Below the pieces are notes generated by a model. It was not told where the DNA came from. It saw only the letters and a list, made by a program, of their open reading frames with translations, and did not search any database. A DNA stretch of 64,000 bases from Amycolatopsis rubida (lineage in GTDB: Bacteria; Actinomycetota; Actinomycetes; Mycobacteriales; Pseudonocardiaceae): contig NZ_FOWC01000003.1 of NCBI RefSeq assembly GCF_900115345.1, positions 1 through 64,000 of the forward strand, in the 5' to 3' direction. Every line of letters begins with the position of its first letter. Within the stretch, counting starts at the first letter, position 1. Positions 1-8,264 of this stretch are shown piece by piece. The position numbers were made by a program, and so were the translations under genes.

Positions 1-94
1 GGTGGGGGCGGGGATTGCGATGGCTTGGCCGGTTGCGTTGAGTGTCTGCTGGGGTGGGGGCGGGGATTGCGATGGCTTGGCCGGTTGCGCTGAG
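1..94. repeat. Direct repeat, 42-base unit, period 52
   Basis: Two copies of a G-rich 42-base sequence begin at 1 and at 53 and differ at one base near their ends. The array may continue beyond the left edge of the window. From 95 to 408 I see G-rich sequence but no gene that I can support. Confidence 0.8.
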
Positions 95-408
95 AATCCG
101 CCGCGGCGAGGGCAGGGACCACAACGGCTTGGCGGTTGCTGTGCTCGGGTCCCGCGGTGGAGTTGCTGGCTGCGCTGAGCTTCCGGCGCGGCCCGGCGTT
201 CGCGGGATGACTCGGCGGCGGAGCGGCTTGAGTAACTATGCGTGATCCAGTCGCGGGAAGCGGCGGTTTGCGCGGAGGCGATGTGCGCTCGTGGACCGGG
301 AACGATGCCCGATTGTGCACGGGCGGGCCACCGTGGCAGTGAGCCGGAGTTCCCGAGCGGACCCGTTCCAGGAGGCTCCGGGCGGATCGCCGGCCGCGCA
401 CGCGAAAA

Positions 409-440
409 TGCGGGGGACGCCGCCGAAGGCGTCCCCCGCA
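409..440 (-). terminator. Hairpin terminator of the amino-acid permease gene
   Basis: A perfect 12-base inverted repeat (409-420 and 429-440) with an 8-base loop lies 30 bases beyond the stop codon of the minus-strand permease gene. There is no long T run, as is usual for actinobacterial terminators. Confidence 0.7.
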
Positions 441-469
441 GCACAGCCCGACCAACCCGGCCGAAGAGA

Positions 470-1957
470 TCAGTCCGAAGTGGACTTCAACCCGCCCGGG
501 TCGCCGTCGCCCGCGTCCTCGCCGCGTTCCATCGCGGAGTGGCGTTTGCCGTAGGCGAAGTAGATCACCATGCCGATCACGAACCAGATCGCGAAGCGCA
601 GCCAGGTTTCCGGCTTCAGGAAGGTGATCAGCCAGATCGAGAACACCACGCCGATGATCGGGACCACCGGCATGCCCGGCGTCTTGAACGTGCGCGGCAG
701 TTCCGGGCGCTTGTAGCGCAGCACGATCACCGCGATGCACACGACCACGAAGGCCAGCAGGATGCCGATGTTCGTCAGTTCCGCGGCCTCGCCGATGGGG
801 AGCAGGCCCGCGATCAACGCCGAAGCGCCGCCCAGGATCCACGTGATGCGCGAAGGGACCTTGCGCACCGGATGGGTCTTTGAGAACCACTTCGGCAGCA
901 GGCCGTCGCGGCTCATCGAGTAGCCCACGCGCGTCGCGCCCATCAAGAACGTGAACAGGACCGTCAGGATGCCGATGATGGCGCCCACCGCGATGATCGC
1001 GCCCAGCCAGCCGAGGCCGACCTTCGCGAACGCGCTCGAGAAGGCCGCTTCCGGGTTGATGTCGGTGTACTTCACCATGCCGGTCAGGACCAGGCAGGCC
1101 AGCACGTACAGCACCATCGAGATCGCCAGCGAGTAGATGATCGCCTTCGGCATGTGCTTCTGCGAGTCCTGAGACTCCTCCGCCGCGGTGGACATGGCGT
1201 CGTAGCCGAAGACCGCGAAGAACACCGTTGCCGCGCCGGTGAACGCGCCGCTGAGGCCGAACGGGAAGAAGTTGCTGTAGTTGCCGCTCTGGATGTGGAA
1301 GGCGCCGACCACGATCACCAGCAGCACCAGGCCGACCTTCAGGTACACCAGCAGCGTTTCGAAGCGCGCCGCGTTTTTCATGCCCTGGTTGAGAATGAAG
1401 GCGATCAGCAGGCAGAGCAGCACCGCGAACAGGTTGACCTTGTACGACCCTGGTTCGACTCCCGCGGGTTCGGTGCCGGGTGCGCCGGACATCCAGTGCG
1501 GCAGCGAGACGTGCAGGAAGCCCAGCAAGTCGTTGAAGTAGCCGGAAATCCCGATCGCGACCACGGACACGATCGCGGTGTACTCCAGCAGCAGGTCCCA
1601 GCCGATGAACCAGCCGACGATCTCGCCGAGCACGGCGTACCCGTAGGTGTAGGCCGATCCTGCGCGCGGGATGAGGCCGGCGAACTCGGCGTAGGAGAAC
1701 GCCGCCGCGGCGCTCGCGATGCCCGCGATCAGGAATGAGATCAGCACGGCGGGGCCCGCGGTCTTGTTCGCGACCGCCCCGGCGAGCGAGAAGATGCCCG
1801 CGCCGATGATGCCGCCGACGCCGATCGCGGTCAGCTGCCGCAGGCCGAGCGTGCGCTGCAGGCCGCTTTCGCCGATCTGCTCGATGGTTTCGATCGGCTT
1901 CCGCCGGAAGATCCCGGACCCGGAGCCCAGGTTAGGGCCGCCGCGCGGAGCTGACAT
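470..1957 (-). CDS. APC-superfamily amino-acid permease (cationic amino-acid transporter type)
   Basis: A 495-residue integral membrane protein with about 12 hydrophobic segments. Near residue 50 it carries the glycine-rich first-helix motif GVGGIIGAGIF, typical of APC amino-acid/proton symporters of the CAT/YfnA group. The N-terminal tail (FRRKPIETIEQIG) also fits that group. It should import an amino acid at the plasma membrane; the substrate cannot be told from sequence. The ATG start is preceded by an AGGAGA ribosome-binding site. It is transcribed alone and ends at a strong hairpin. The charged C-terminal tail is probably cytoplasmic. Confidence 0.9.
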   Translation of the reverse strand: MSAPRGGPNLGSGSGIFRRKPIETIEQIGESGLQRTLGLRQLTAIGVGGIIGAGIFSLAGAVANKTAGPAVLISFLIAGIASAAAAFSYAEFAGLIPRAGSAYTYGYAVLGEIVGWFIGWDLLLEYTAIVSVVAIGISGYFNDLLGFLHVSLPHWMSGAPGTEPAGVEPGSYKVNLFAVLLCLLIAFILNQGMKNAARFETLLVYLKVGLVLLVIVVGAFHIQSGNYSNFFPFGLSGAFTGAATVFFAVFGYDAMSTAAEESQDSQKHMPKAIIYSLAISMVLYVLACLVLTGMVKYTDINPEAAFSSAFAKVGLGWLGAIIAVGAIIGILTVLFTFLMGATRVGYSMSRDGLLPKWFSKTHPVRKVPSRITWILGGASALIAGLLPIGEAAELTNIGILLAFVVVCIAVIVLRYKRPELPRTFKTPGMPVVPIIGVVFSIWLITFLKPETWLRFAIWFVIGMVIYFAYGKRHSAMERGEDAGDGDPGGLKSTSD

Positions 1958-2076
1958 CGATGTCTCCTCAGACTGGTGGTTCGCAGGACCCGGGTTCCGG
2001 GCCTTGGCAGGGCACCGTACCCGGAGGCGCCGTGCCTGTCACCGACTCCAGAGTGTGACGATCTTGGCAGCCTGCT

Positions 2077-3099
2077 TCACCCGGTCGCGGAGTCGCCCTC
2101 GATGTCGCTGACCGTGGGCGCCGGCCGGGCGGCCGAGCGGATCGCGCCCGCGCAGAAGAACGTGAGCAGCTCCGCGACCTCGGCCGGATCGTCCAGCTGC
2201 GGGCAGTGGCCCCAGTCCTCGCGCACGACGAGCCTGCTGTGCGGCACCAGGGTGTGCAGCTTCCGCCCGGACGCGGCCGTCACCAGCTTGTCCTTGCCGC
2301 ACGCGACCGCGAGCAGCGGGATCTTGATCTGGTCGAGCCGGTAGGCGTCGGCCAGCTCCGCGACCAGCTGCCGGGCTTCTTCGAGCCGGGACGTGGTGGC
2401 CCGGTAGTCGGGAAAGAGCGTGGTGAACCGCCGGACCTGGCCCGCGTCCGCCCGGCGCGAGTCGGCGTAGAGGATCCGCGGCACGAGCTGTTCGGCTACC
2501 GCGCGGACCAGGAAACCCGGCACCGGCAACGGAAGCGAGGAGTACAGCCGCAGCGGCAGCGGATTGCGCCCGACCGTGCGCACCAGCCACGAGTCGACGA
2601 AACCGGGCGCGGCGATCGACACCACGCCGTGGGTCGGCAGCCGGTGGTTCTGCGCCGCGCGCAGGCTCATCGTGCCGCCGAGCGAGTTGCCCGCGAGCAC
2701 GACCGGGCCGAGCACGGCCTGCTCGCGCACCACCGCGGCGGTGAACGCGTCGAGCTGGGGCAGCATCGGGCCGGGGCGCAGCGGCTGCGCGTCGCCGAAG
2801 CCGGGAAGATCGACGGCGATCGCGGCGATGCCCGCCGCGGCTAGTTCTCCGAGTACCGGACGCCACGTGTCGGCACTGTCGCAATACCCGTGGAGCAACA
2901 CGAGACGGGGAGCGCGGGGTTTCTCGGCACCCTTGCGGCGCGTCCGCTTCGGTGCGGGCGCCTCCGCGACGGGCGGGCCGACCTCCAGCACGCGCGTGCG
3001 GATCCCGGCGAAGCGCCGGAAGGATTCCCGGATCGGCTCCGGTTCGCTGGGGTGCCGACCGTCCCGGCCGGCCGGGACTGGCCGCTGCGTCGCGGTCAT
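2077..3099 (-). CDS. Alpha/beta hydrolase
   Basis: A 340-residue alpha/beta-hydrolase. The oxyanion HG follows a beta strand at residues 70-71, the nucleophile elbow is GNSLGG with Ser139, and the catalytic histidine is probably in DWGHCPQL near the C-terminus. A short basic, proline-rich insertion at about residues 45-64 interrupts the N-terminal sheet and may be a disordered loop. There is no signal peptide, so it is probably cytoplasmic. The substrate is unknown; esterase, epoxide hydrolase or C-C hydrolase are all possible. GGAGA precedes the ATG. The MDR oxidoreductase upstream on the same strand has its own terminator, so this gene is probably a separate unit. Confidence 0.85.
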   Translation of the reverse strand: MTATQRPVPAGRDGRHPSEPEPIRESFRRFAGIRTRVLEVGPPVAEAPAPKRTRRKGAEKPRAPRLVLLHGYCDSADTWRPVLGELAAAGIAAIAVDLPGFGDAQPLRPGPMLPQLDAFTAAVVREQAVLGPVVLAGNSLGGTMSLRAAQNHRLPTHGVVSIAAPGFVDSWLVRTVGRNPLPLRLYSSLPLPVPGFLVRAVAEQLVPRILYADSRRADAGQVRRFTTLFPDYRATTSRLEEARQLVAELADAYRLDQIKIPLLAVACGKDKLVTAASGRKLHTLVPHSRLVVREDWGHCPQLDDPAEVAELLTFFCAGAIRSAARPAPTVSDIEGDSATG

Positions 3100-3203
3100 G
3101 TTCTCCAGGTTAACCGCCCAAGGTCGAGTTCTGGTGGAACTTCGGGGGTCACTATCTGATTGCGAAGCCGGGGTGTTGACGATTCACTGGAGAACAGGTA
3201 AAA

Positions 3204-3248
3204 GCGCTGGCCTGGGCGCATGCGACGACGAAAAGCCCAGGCCAGCGC
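3204..3248 (-). terminator. Hairpin terminator of the MDR oxidoreductase gene
   Basis: A perfect 13-base inverted repeat (3204-3216 with 3236-3248) lies just downstream of the minus-strand oxidoreductase stop codon. It separates that gene from the hydrolase gene that follows. Confidence 0.7.
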
Positions 3249-3261
3249 GGTGCGATCAGGA

Positions 3262-4227
3262 TCAGCGGGTGAAGACGATCTTGCCCGCGGTCTCCCCGGC
3301 GGCCATCGCGGCGAATCCCGCGGGGGCCTCCGTGAGCGGGAGCTCGGTGCCGATCTGCGGCTTGATGCCCTTCAGATCGAGGTAGGCGAGCAGATCGGCC
3401 AGCTCGTCGCGGGTGCCCATGGTCGAGCCGAGGACCCGCAGCTGCAGGAAGAACACCCGCTGCAGGTCGGCCGACGGGTCGGGGCCGCTGGTCGAACCGG
3501 ACACCACGACCGCGCCGCCCGGCTTCAGCGATTTCAGCGTGTGGCCCCAGGTGGCCTTGCCGACGGTCTCGAACACCGCGTCCACCCGCTCGGGCAGCCG
3601 CGCGCCGGACTCGAACGTCTGGTGCGCGCCGACAGTCTCGGCCAGCGCGCGCTTCTCCTCGCTGCGCCCGGTGACCCACACCCGGAACCCGGCCGCGCGG
3701 CCGAGCGCGATGAGCGCGGTCGACACCCCGCCGGACGCGCCCTGCACCAGCATCGTCTGGCCGGGCCGCAGACCCGACTTCACGAACAGCATCCGGTACG
3801 CGGTGAGCCACGCGGTGCCCATCGTCGCGCCCTCGGCGAAGCTCAGTCCGGCCGGCTTCGGCACCGCGTTGCGGGCCGGGACCACGACCTGGTCGGCGAA
3901 CGTGCCCTGGTGCTTTTCGGTGAGCAGGGTGCGCTTCGGGTCGAGCGTGTCGTCGCCCTGCCAGCCCGGCGCGTTGATCACCGAGTGCAGCACGACCTCA
4001 GTGCCGTCGTCGAGCGTGCCCGCTCCGTCGCAGCCGAGGATCATCGGGAACTGGTCGGGTTTGATGCCGACACCGCGCAAAGTCCACAGGTCGTGCATGT
4101 TCAGGCTGGCGGCTTTGACGTGCACCCGGACCCAGCCTTCGGGCACCTCGGGTTCCGGCCGCTCGCCGACGACCAGCGAATCGAGCGGGGACTCGGCGTT
4201 GGGTTCCTGCGCGTATACGGCGAACAT
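3262..4227 (-). CDS. Medium-chain dehydrogenase/reductase, quinone-oxidoreductase type
   Basis: A 321-residue MDR-superfamily protein. It has an N-terminal GroES-like domain (to about residue 130) and a C-terminal Rossmann domain whose nucleotide loop reads GASGGV. The cysteines that bind structural zinc in true alcohol dehydrogenases are missing, so it is likely a zinc-independent NAD(P)H-dependent quinone or enone reductase. The physiological substrate is unknown. It is divergent from the small membrane-protein gene at 4288, with about 60 bases between them for both promoters. Confidence 0.85.
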   Translation of the reverse strand: MFAVYAQEPNAESPLDSLVVGERPEPEVPEGWVRVHVKAASLNMHDLWTLRGVGIKPDQFPMILGCDGAGTLDDGTEVVLHSVINAPGWQGDDTLDPKRTLLTEKHQGTFADQVVVPARNAVPKPAGLSFAEGATMGTAWLTAYRMLFVKSGLRPGQTMLVQGASGGVSTALIALGRAAGFRVWVTGRSEEKRALAETVGAHQTFESGARLPERVDAVFETVGKATWGHTLKSLKPGGAVVVSGSTSGPDPSADLQRVFFLQLRVLGSTMGTRDELADLLAYLDLKGIKPQIGTELPLTEAPAGFAAMAAGETAGKIVFTR

Positions 4228-4287
4228 GGCAGCAACCTACCTCCCCTGCCCGACCCGGCGCAGGCGAGCGCGCGTAGGCTCACACGC

Positions 4288-4488
4288 GTGTTCGAGGGCC
4301 TGGCCAACTGGTGGGACGGGGTCGAGCTGTGGCTTGCCCAAGCCTGGTTCCCCGTGCAGTTCGTGCTGGTGATGGCGGTGCTCGTGCCGCTCTGCCTGCT
4401 CGCCGCGTGGGCCATCGACAAGCTGGTCGAACGCTTCGGCCGCTGGTTCGGCACGGCCCGTGACGACGACGGTCCCGGCCGCTCCTAA
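4288..4488 (+). CDS. Small single-pass membrane protein (66 aa)
   Basis: A short gene starting at GTG (4288) and ending at TAA (4486-4488). The product has an amphipathic, tryptophan-rich N-terminus, one strong transmembrane helix at about residues 24-44 and a charged tail ending in DDDGPGRS. No family is recognised. It lies 11 bases before the secreted RNase gene on the same strand, so the two may share a transcript. A link to RNase export or cell-envelope function is only a guess. Confidence 0.6.
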   Translation: MFEGLANWWDGVELWLAQAWFPVQFVLVMAVLVPLCLLAAWAIDKLVERFGRWFGTARDDDGPGRS

Positions 4489-4499
4489 GCTGGCACACC

Positions 4500-4952
4500 A
4501 TGGTCAACCGTAGGCGGATCACCGCCGCGCTCGTCGGTCTCCTCGTGCTGGTGCTCGGCGGGTGGCTCGTCAAGGAAACCGCCGGCTCCCCGGATTCGCC
4601 GGCGCCCGCGTCCTCCTCGGGTGCTCCCGCCGCCGCTTCCGGGAAGGTGCCGGGGGCGGATTCCAAGCTGCCGGTCAAACCGTTGTCCTCGCTGCCTTCG
4701 CAGGCGAAAGACACGTGGAACCTGATCCAGAAGGGAGGGCCTTACCCGTATCCGCGCAATGACGACGTCGTCTTCCAGAACCGGGAAAAAGTGCTTCCCG
4801 CGGAGAAGAACGGCTATTACCACGAGTACACCGTGAAAACGCCGGGAAGCCCGGACCGAGGGGCGCGCCGGCTGATCACGGGGGCGGGGAAAGAGTTGTA
4901 CTACACAGCGGATCATTACGCGTCGTTCGTCGTTGTGGATCCCGCACGGTGA
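4500..4952 (+). CDS. Secreted guanyl-specific ribonuclease (RNase Sa/T1-barnase family)
   Basis: A 150-residue preprotein. Residues 1-27 are a signal or anchor segment (basic MVNRRR followed by a hydrophobic stretch), 28-55 a Ser/Pro/Ala linker, and the rest a microbial RNase domain. The domain matches Streptomyces RNase Sa closely, including YYHEYTVKTPG, GARRLITG and YYTADHYASF. Catalytic residues by family are Glu109, an arginine of ARRLITG (about 124) and His139. The disulfide cysteines of RNase Sa are absent. It should cleave RNA after guanosine outside the cell. The stop codon overlaps the start of a barstar-type inhibitor gene, as expected for self-protection. Confidence 0.9.
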   Translation: MVNRRRITAALVGLLVLVLGGWLVKETAGSPDSPAPASSSGAPAAASGKVPGADSKLPVKPLSSLPSQAKDTWNLIQKGGPYPYPRNDDVVFQNREKVLPAEKNGYYHEYTVKTPGSPDRGARRLITGAGKELYYTADHYASFVVVDPAR

Positions 4953-5299
4953 GCGGGGAGACGGCGCGGGCCGCGGCGGACGCGGCGTTCGCGCGCGGGG
5001 CTTATCCGCATCGGGTCGACGGAACGCGGACGCTGGACAAGCTGTCGGCGCTGGACGCGATCGGCGAGGCGCTTTCTTTCCCGTCTTATTTCGGACGGAA
5101 TCTGGACGCCTTGTACGACCTGCTCACGGATTTGTCCTGGCTGCCGTCCGGCGAGCACGTGCTGATCTGGACCGGGTCGGACGGATTGAAGGCGGCCGAG
5201 CCCAAGGCGTATCTGGCGGTGCGCAGCGTGTTGTCGGACGCGCAGCGCGCGATGGGCTCCGGCGAGCGGCGGCTGACCCTGGTGCTGGTGGATTCCTGA
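4949..5299 (+). CDS. Barstar-family ribonuclease inhibitor
   Basis: A 116-residue cytoplasmic protein. The barstar signature spans residues 34-60: DAIGEALSFPSYFGRNLDAL and then a YDLL-type helix. The GTG start overlaps the stop codon of the RNase gene by four bases, so the two are translationally coupled. The inferred role is to bind and block the RNase before export. Barstar proteins are not always paired with an RNase, but the tight coupling makes cognate pairing likely. Confidence 0.9.
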   Translation: MSGETARAAADAAFARGAYPHRVDGTRTLDKLSALDAIGEALSFPSYFGRNLDALYDLLTDLSWLPSGEHVLIWTGSDGLKAAEPKAYLAVRSVLSDAQRAMGSGERRLTLVLVDS

Positions 5300-5300
5300 C

Positions 5301-5355
5301 GGCCGTGAGGGGAACCCTGAGGGAATCAGATTCCCTGAGGGTTGCCCTCACCGAC
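5301..5355. terminator. Palindromic element acting as bidirectional terminator
   Basis: A 55-base palindromic element with 21-base arms (5305-5325 and 5331-5351, two mismatched pairs) lies between the convergent barstar and enoyl-CoA hydratase genes. Its length and inner loop (GGGA, TCAG, TTCCC) match the perfect palindrome at 28760-28814, so the two belong to one repeat family. Confidence 0.75.
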
Positions 5356-5359
5356 AGCG

Positions 5360-6133
5360 TCAGTCCTGCGGGACCCAGTTCGGCCTGCGCTTCTGGGCGA
5401 AAGCCTGGATGCCTTCCTGTCCTTCTTCGCTCGCGAAGAAGCCCGCGGACAAGGCGTTCATGCCGGCGAAGCCTTCGGCCGGGGTCGCCGGACGCGGGCG
5501 GGCCAGCAGTTCCTTCGTGGCGGCCAAGGCCTTCGGGCCGCCGAGGGTCAGCGACTTGAGGTAGCCCTCGACCGTCTTGTCCAGGTCCTCGGCAGGGACG
5601 CAGGCGTTCAGCAGGCCGATCTCCACCGCGCGCTTCGCGTCGAAGACGTCGCCGGTCAGGAAGAGTTCGTGCGCGGCCCGGGCGTTCAGCCTCGGGAGCA
5701 CCGTCAGGCTGATGACCGCCGGGACGACGCCGATCCGGACCTCCGAGAAGGCGAACGTCGCTTCCGGGACCGCGACCGCGATGTCGCACGCGGCGACCAT
5801 GCCGATGCCGCCCGCGCGAGCCGGGCCCGCCAGGCGTGCGACGACCGGTTTCGGGCTCGTCCACAGCTGGTCCAGGATCTGCGGGAACTCGTTCACGCCC
5901 TGGTCGGACGAACCGGCGCCACGGGCCTCCTTCAGGTCCATGCCCGCGCAGAAGACCGGACCGGTGTGGGTCAGCCGCACCACGCGCACCGCGTCGTCCT
6001 CGCGAGCCTTCGTCAGCGACTCGCTCAGTTCCCGCCGCAGCTGCGCCGACAGCGCGTTGCGGTTGTGCGGGGAGTCCAGGGTGATCGTGGCGATGCCGGC
6101 CGCCACCTCGTAGTGCACCAGTTCGTCAGCCAT
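5360..6133 (-). CDS. Enoyl-CoA hydratase/isomerase family protein
   Basis: A 257-residue crotonase-fold protein starting at ATG 6133 (MADELVHYEV). The oxyanion-hole motif FCAGMDLKEA and the second motif AGGIGMVAACD are present, followed by FAFSEVRIGVVPAVIS. The last motif supplies one likely catalytic glutamate. The other glutamate of classical enoyl-CoA hydratases is replaced by Gly/Met in the GGIGM motif, as in LiuC/AtuE-like branches. It probably hydrates or isomerises an acyl-CoA in branched-chain or isoprenoid breakdown; the substrate is not defined. It is divergent from the helix-turn-helix regulator at 6230, which may control it. Confidence 0.85.
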   Translation of the reverse strand: MADELVHYEVAAGIATITLDSPHNRNALSAQLRRELSESLTKAREDDAVRVVRLTHTGPVFCAGMDLKEARGAGSSDQGVNEFPQILDQLWTSPKPVVARLAGPARAGGIGMVAACDIAVAVPEATFAFSEVRIGVVPAVISLTVLPRLNARAAHELFLTGDVFDAKRAVEIGLLNACVPAEDLDKTVEGYLKSLTLGGPKALAATKELLARPRPATPAEGFAGMNALSAGFFASEEGQEGIQAFAQKRRPNWVPQD

Positions 6134-6181
6134 GCCTGACACTTTCGCACACCGCCTGCCGGGGAGCGGGTGTGAAGTTGA

Positions 6182-6214
6182 TGCACGAAAACCCGTGCAC
6201 GAAAACTCGTGCAC
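6182..6214. promoter_or_regulatory. Candidate operator between echA-like gene and ArsR-like regulator
   Basis: The sequence holds a perfect inverted repeat, GTGCACGA at 6195-6202 and TCGTGCAC at 6207-6214, with a further TGCACGA half-site at 6182. It sits 15 bases before the regulator start codon and between the two divergent genes, so it is a good candidate for the site bound by the regulator itself. TATCTT at 6218-6223 would place a transcript start at the ATG. Confidence 0.5.
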
Positions 6215-6229
6215 CGCTATCTTGGGAGC

Positions 6230-6856
6230 ATGGCAGAGCATCGTCCCGCTGATCTGAAGGCGCTCAAGGCGCTCGCGAACCCGCTGCGGCAGCGGATTCT
6301 CGAGGCGCTGGCCTCGTCTGGACCGGCGACGTCGACGACGCTCGCCGAGCGGTTGGGCGTGACCAGCGGCGGCACCAGTTACAACCTGCGGGTCTTGGCG
6401 GAGAACGGGTTCGTCGAGGAGCTTCCCGAACGCGCGCGCGGTCGGGAGCGCTGGTGGCGGGTGGCGGACTACGACCTGCGGCTGCCGCCCCCCGCGGAGC
6501 GAGACGATCCGGCCAAGGCGGCGATCGGCGAGCTGCACCGGCTCTGGCTTGCGGGCGACACCGAACTCTACGAGCGGTTCGAGCGTGAACGGCCGCGGCT
6601 CGGGGAGTGGGCGGACGCGATTCCGTACTCGCGCGGCGCGATCACCGTGACGCTGGACGAGCTGGGGGACTTCTTCGAGGCGTATCTCGCCTTGCTGCGG
6701 CGGTATCAGCGGCCGGACGACGAGACGCCGGAAGGGGCGCGCCGGGTCGAGACGCGGATGCTCGTGTTCCCGGCACCGGGGGGGGAAGGAGGCCGCCGGA
6801 GACTGAATCCGAGGAGGGCCCTGGGTGCCGAGCGGCCACTCGGCACCCAGGAATAA
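6230..6856 (+). CDS. ArsR-like winged helix-turn-helix transcriptional regulator
   Basis: The N-terminal 80 residues form an ArsR-type winged helix (LKALANPLRQRILEALA, then ERLGVTSGGTSYNLRVL, then ENGFVEEL). The following ~110 residues are helical and typical of the actinobacterial family of stand-alone HTH regulators. ATG 6230 is chosen because homologues start with a short tail before the first helix. The conserved part ends at RMLVFPAPG. The remaining ~25 residues run through a run of eight G (6778-6785) and then through the terminator hairpin. With seven G the frame would stop at 6802-6804, before the hairpin, so the C-terminus is doubtful. Confidence 0.8.
   Translation: MAEHRPADLKALKALANPLRQRILEALASSGPATSTTLAERLGVTSGGTSYNLRVLAENGFVEELPERARGRERWWRVADYDLRLPPPAERDDPAKAAIGELHRLWLAGDTELYERFERERPRLGEWADAIPYSRGAITVTLDELGDFFEAYLALLRRYQRPDDETPEGARRVETRMLVFPAPGGEGGRRRLNPRRALGAERPLGTQE
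6821..6850 (+). terminator. Perfect 12-bp hairpin at the end of the regulator gene
   Basis: The arms 6821-6832 and 6839-6850 pair perfectly around a 6-base loop. The hairpin lies inside the reading frame of the regulator as written, which supports a frame disturbance upstream. It separates the regulator from the hydrolase gene at 6898. Confidence 0.65.
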
Positions 6857-6897
6857 GGGAAAACGCGCACGATCTCCCGAAGCAAGGAGAACACTTC

Positions 6898-8220
6898 ATG
6901 CTGCCCTGGGGCAAATCGCGGCTCGCCGCCGCGGTCCTCGTGCTGGGCTCGGTCCTGCCGGCCGCCCAGCCGGTATCAGCACAATCGTCCGCCGACCTCA
7001 GCTTCACTGGCTCGGGCGGAATCACGTTGCACGGCACGGTGTTCCGGCCGGACGGACCGGCGAAGTCCGCGATCGTCCTGCAAGGCGGTTCGGACTGGCG
7101 GACGCGGGACAACCTGCGGGTGCAGGCCGAGATGTTCACGCGGCTCGGCGTCACGGCACTCGTCTACGACCGGCGTGCCAGCGGTTATTCCACGATCCAG
7201 CGTGATTACGGCGTGCTGGCGGACGATCTGGTCTCGGCTGTCCGCGCGGTGCGGGCGCAGTCGGGAGCCGCGGAGGTCGGCGTCTGGGGACTCAGCGAGG
7301 GCGCGTGGGTCGCGCCGCTCGCCGCGACGCGGACGGCGGACATCTCGTATGTGATCACGGTCGGCGGATCCGGCTGGGGCGGCGCGAGGCAAACCTCGTG
7401 GTACTGGGGGAATGTCCTTCGCCACCAAGGGATTTCCGGTTCGCTGCGCACGACGTTGCCGGTGCGGGGAACGCGGTTCGTGGTCGGAGCGGGACTGTTC
7501 CCCGAGGCCGATTACGACCCGGTGCCGGTGTTGCGGCGGCTGAAACAGCCGATCCTGGCGTTGTGGGGCGATCTCGACATCAACCACGTACCGGTCGAAA
7601 GCTCCCGGATTTTCGCGGAAGCGCTGGCGCGGCACCCGAACCACACGATCCGGTTCATCGCCGGCGGCGGGCCGGATCTGTACGCGACCAGCGACGCCGG
7701 GTTCGACCGGCTGCCCCGGGTCGTGCCTGGCTATCCGGCGGCGGTCGCGGAGTGGCTGGCGGATCGGCAGGGCGTGCATGTCGAGACCGCGGCCTTCGCG
7801 CAGCGGCCGACGGAAGCGCTGCGGCCGTTGTCCTGGTGGGAATCTGTTTGGGCGCAAGGGATCGCGCTCGCCCTGCTGCTCGGCGGCTTCGTGGTCGGCG
7901 GCATCGTTGCGCTGGTGCGTCGCCAGGGGACCAGGTCGTCGCGGTGGCTGGCCGGACTGGGGACGGCGACGGTCGCCGGGTTCGCCGGAATGCTCGGCTG
8001 GGCGCAGTTGTCCGGGATGAAGGATCTCGGACCGGTGCTCGTCGGACGGCCATTGCCGTGGCTGGCGATGCAAGCGCTCGCGGTCGCGACCGTGGTGGCG
8101 TTGGCGGTGACTGTAAGCGGGCTGAGGAAACCGGACCGGCGGCGCGGGGCGGTCGCACCGCTCGTGGCCGGGCTGGTGTTCGTGCCGTGGGCGGTCTACT
8201 GGGGACTGTTGCTGCCGTGA
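6898..8220 (+). CDS. Membrane-anchored secreted alpha/beta hydrolase
   Basis: A 440-residue protein. Residues 1-28 are a signal peptide (LPAAQPVSAQ at the cleavage region), and an alpha/beta-hydrolase domain follows, with LVYDRRASGYS and the nucleophile elbow GLSEGAW. The C-terminal 130 residues contain three or four transmembrane helices. The catalytic domain therefore probably faces the outside. The ATG at 6898 has AAGGAGA seven bases upstream. Similar hydrolases occur next to ArsR-like regulators, so the gene at 6230 may control it. The substrate is unknown. Confidence 0.8.
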   Translation: MLPWGKSRLAAAVLVLGSVLPAAQPVSAQSSADLSFTGSGGITLHGTVFRPDGPAKSAIVLQGGSDWRTRDNLRVQAEMFTRLGVTALVYDRRASGYSTIQRDYGVLADDLVSAVRAVRAQSGAAEVGVWGLSEGAWVAPLAATRTADISYVITVGGSGWGGARQTSWYWGNVLRHQGISGSLRTTLPVRGTRFVVGAGLFPEADYDPVPVLRRLKQPILALWGDLDINHVPVESSRIFAEALARHPNHTIRFIAGGGPDLYATSDAGFDRLPRVVPGYPAAVAEWLADRQGVHVETAAFAQRPTEALRPLSWWESVWAQGIALALLLGGFVVGGIVALVRRQGTRSSRWLAGLGTATVAGFAGMLGWAQLSGMKDLGPVLVGRPLPWLAMQALAVATVVALAVTVSGLRKPDRRRGAVAPLVAGLVFVPWAVYWGLLLP

Positions 8221-8227
8221 ACCGGGC

Positions 8228-8256
8228 GCGGCCACCCGGGCGCAGCGGGTGGCCGC
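8228..8256. terminator. Bidirectional terminator hairpin
   Basis: A perfect 11-base stem (8228-8238 with 8246-8256) lies in the 44-base gap between two convergent genes, where it can end transcription from both sides. Confidence 0.7.
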
Positions 8257-8264
8257 GGTCCGGG

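Noticed and set aside
3220..4287. Long plus-strand frame leading into the small membrane protein
   Set aside because: It is antisense to the MDR oxidoreductase; only the last 66 codons from GTG 4288 look real.
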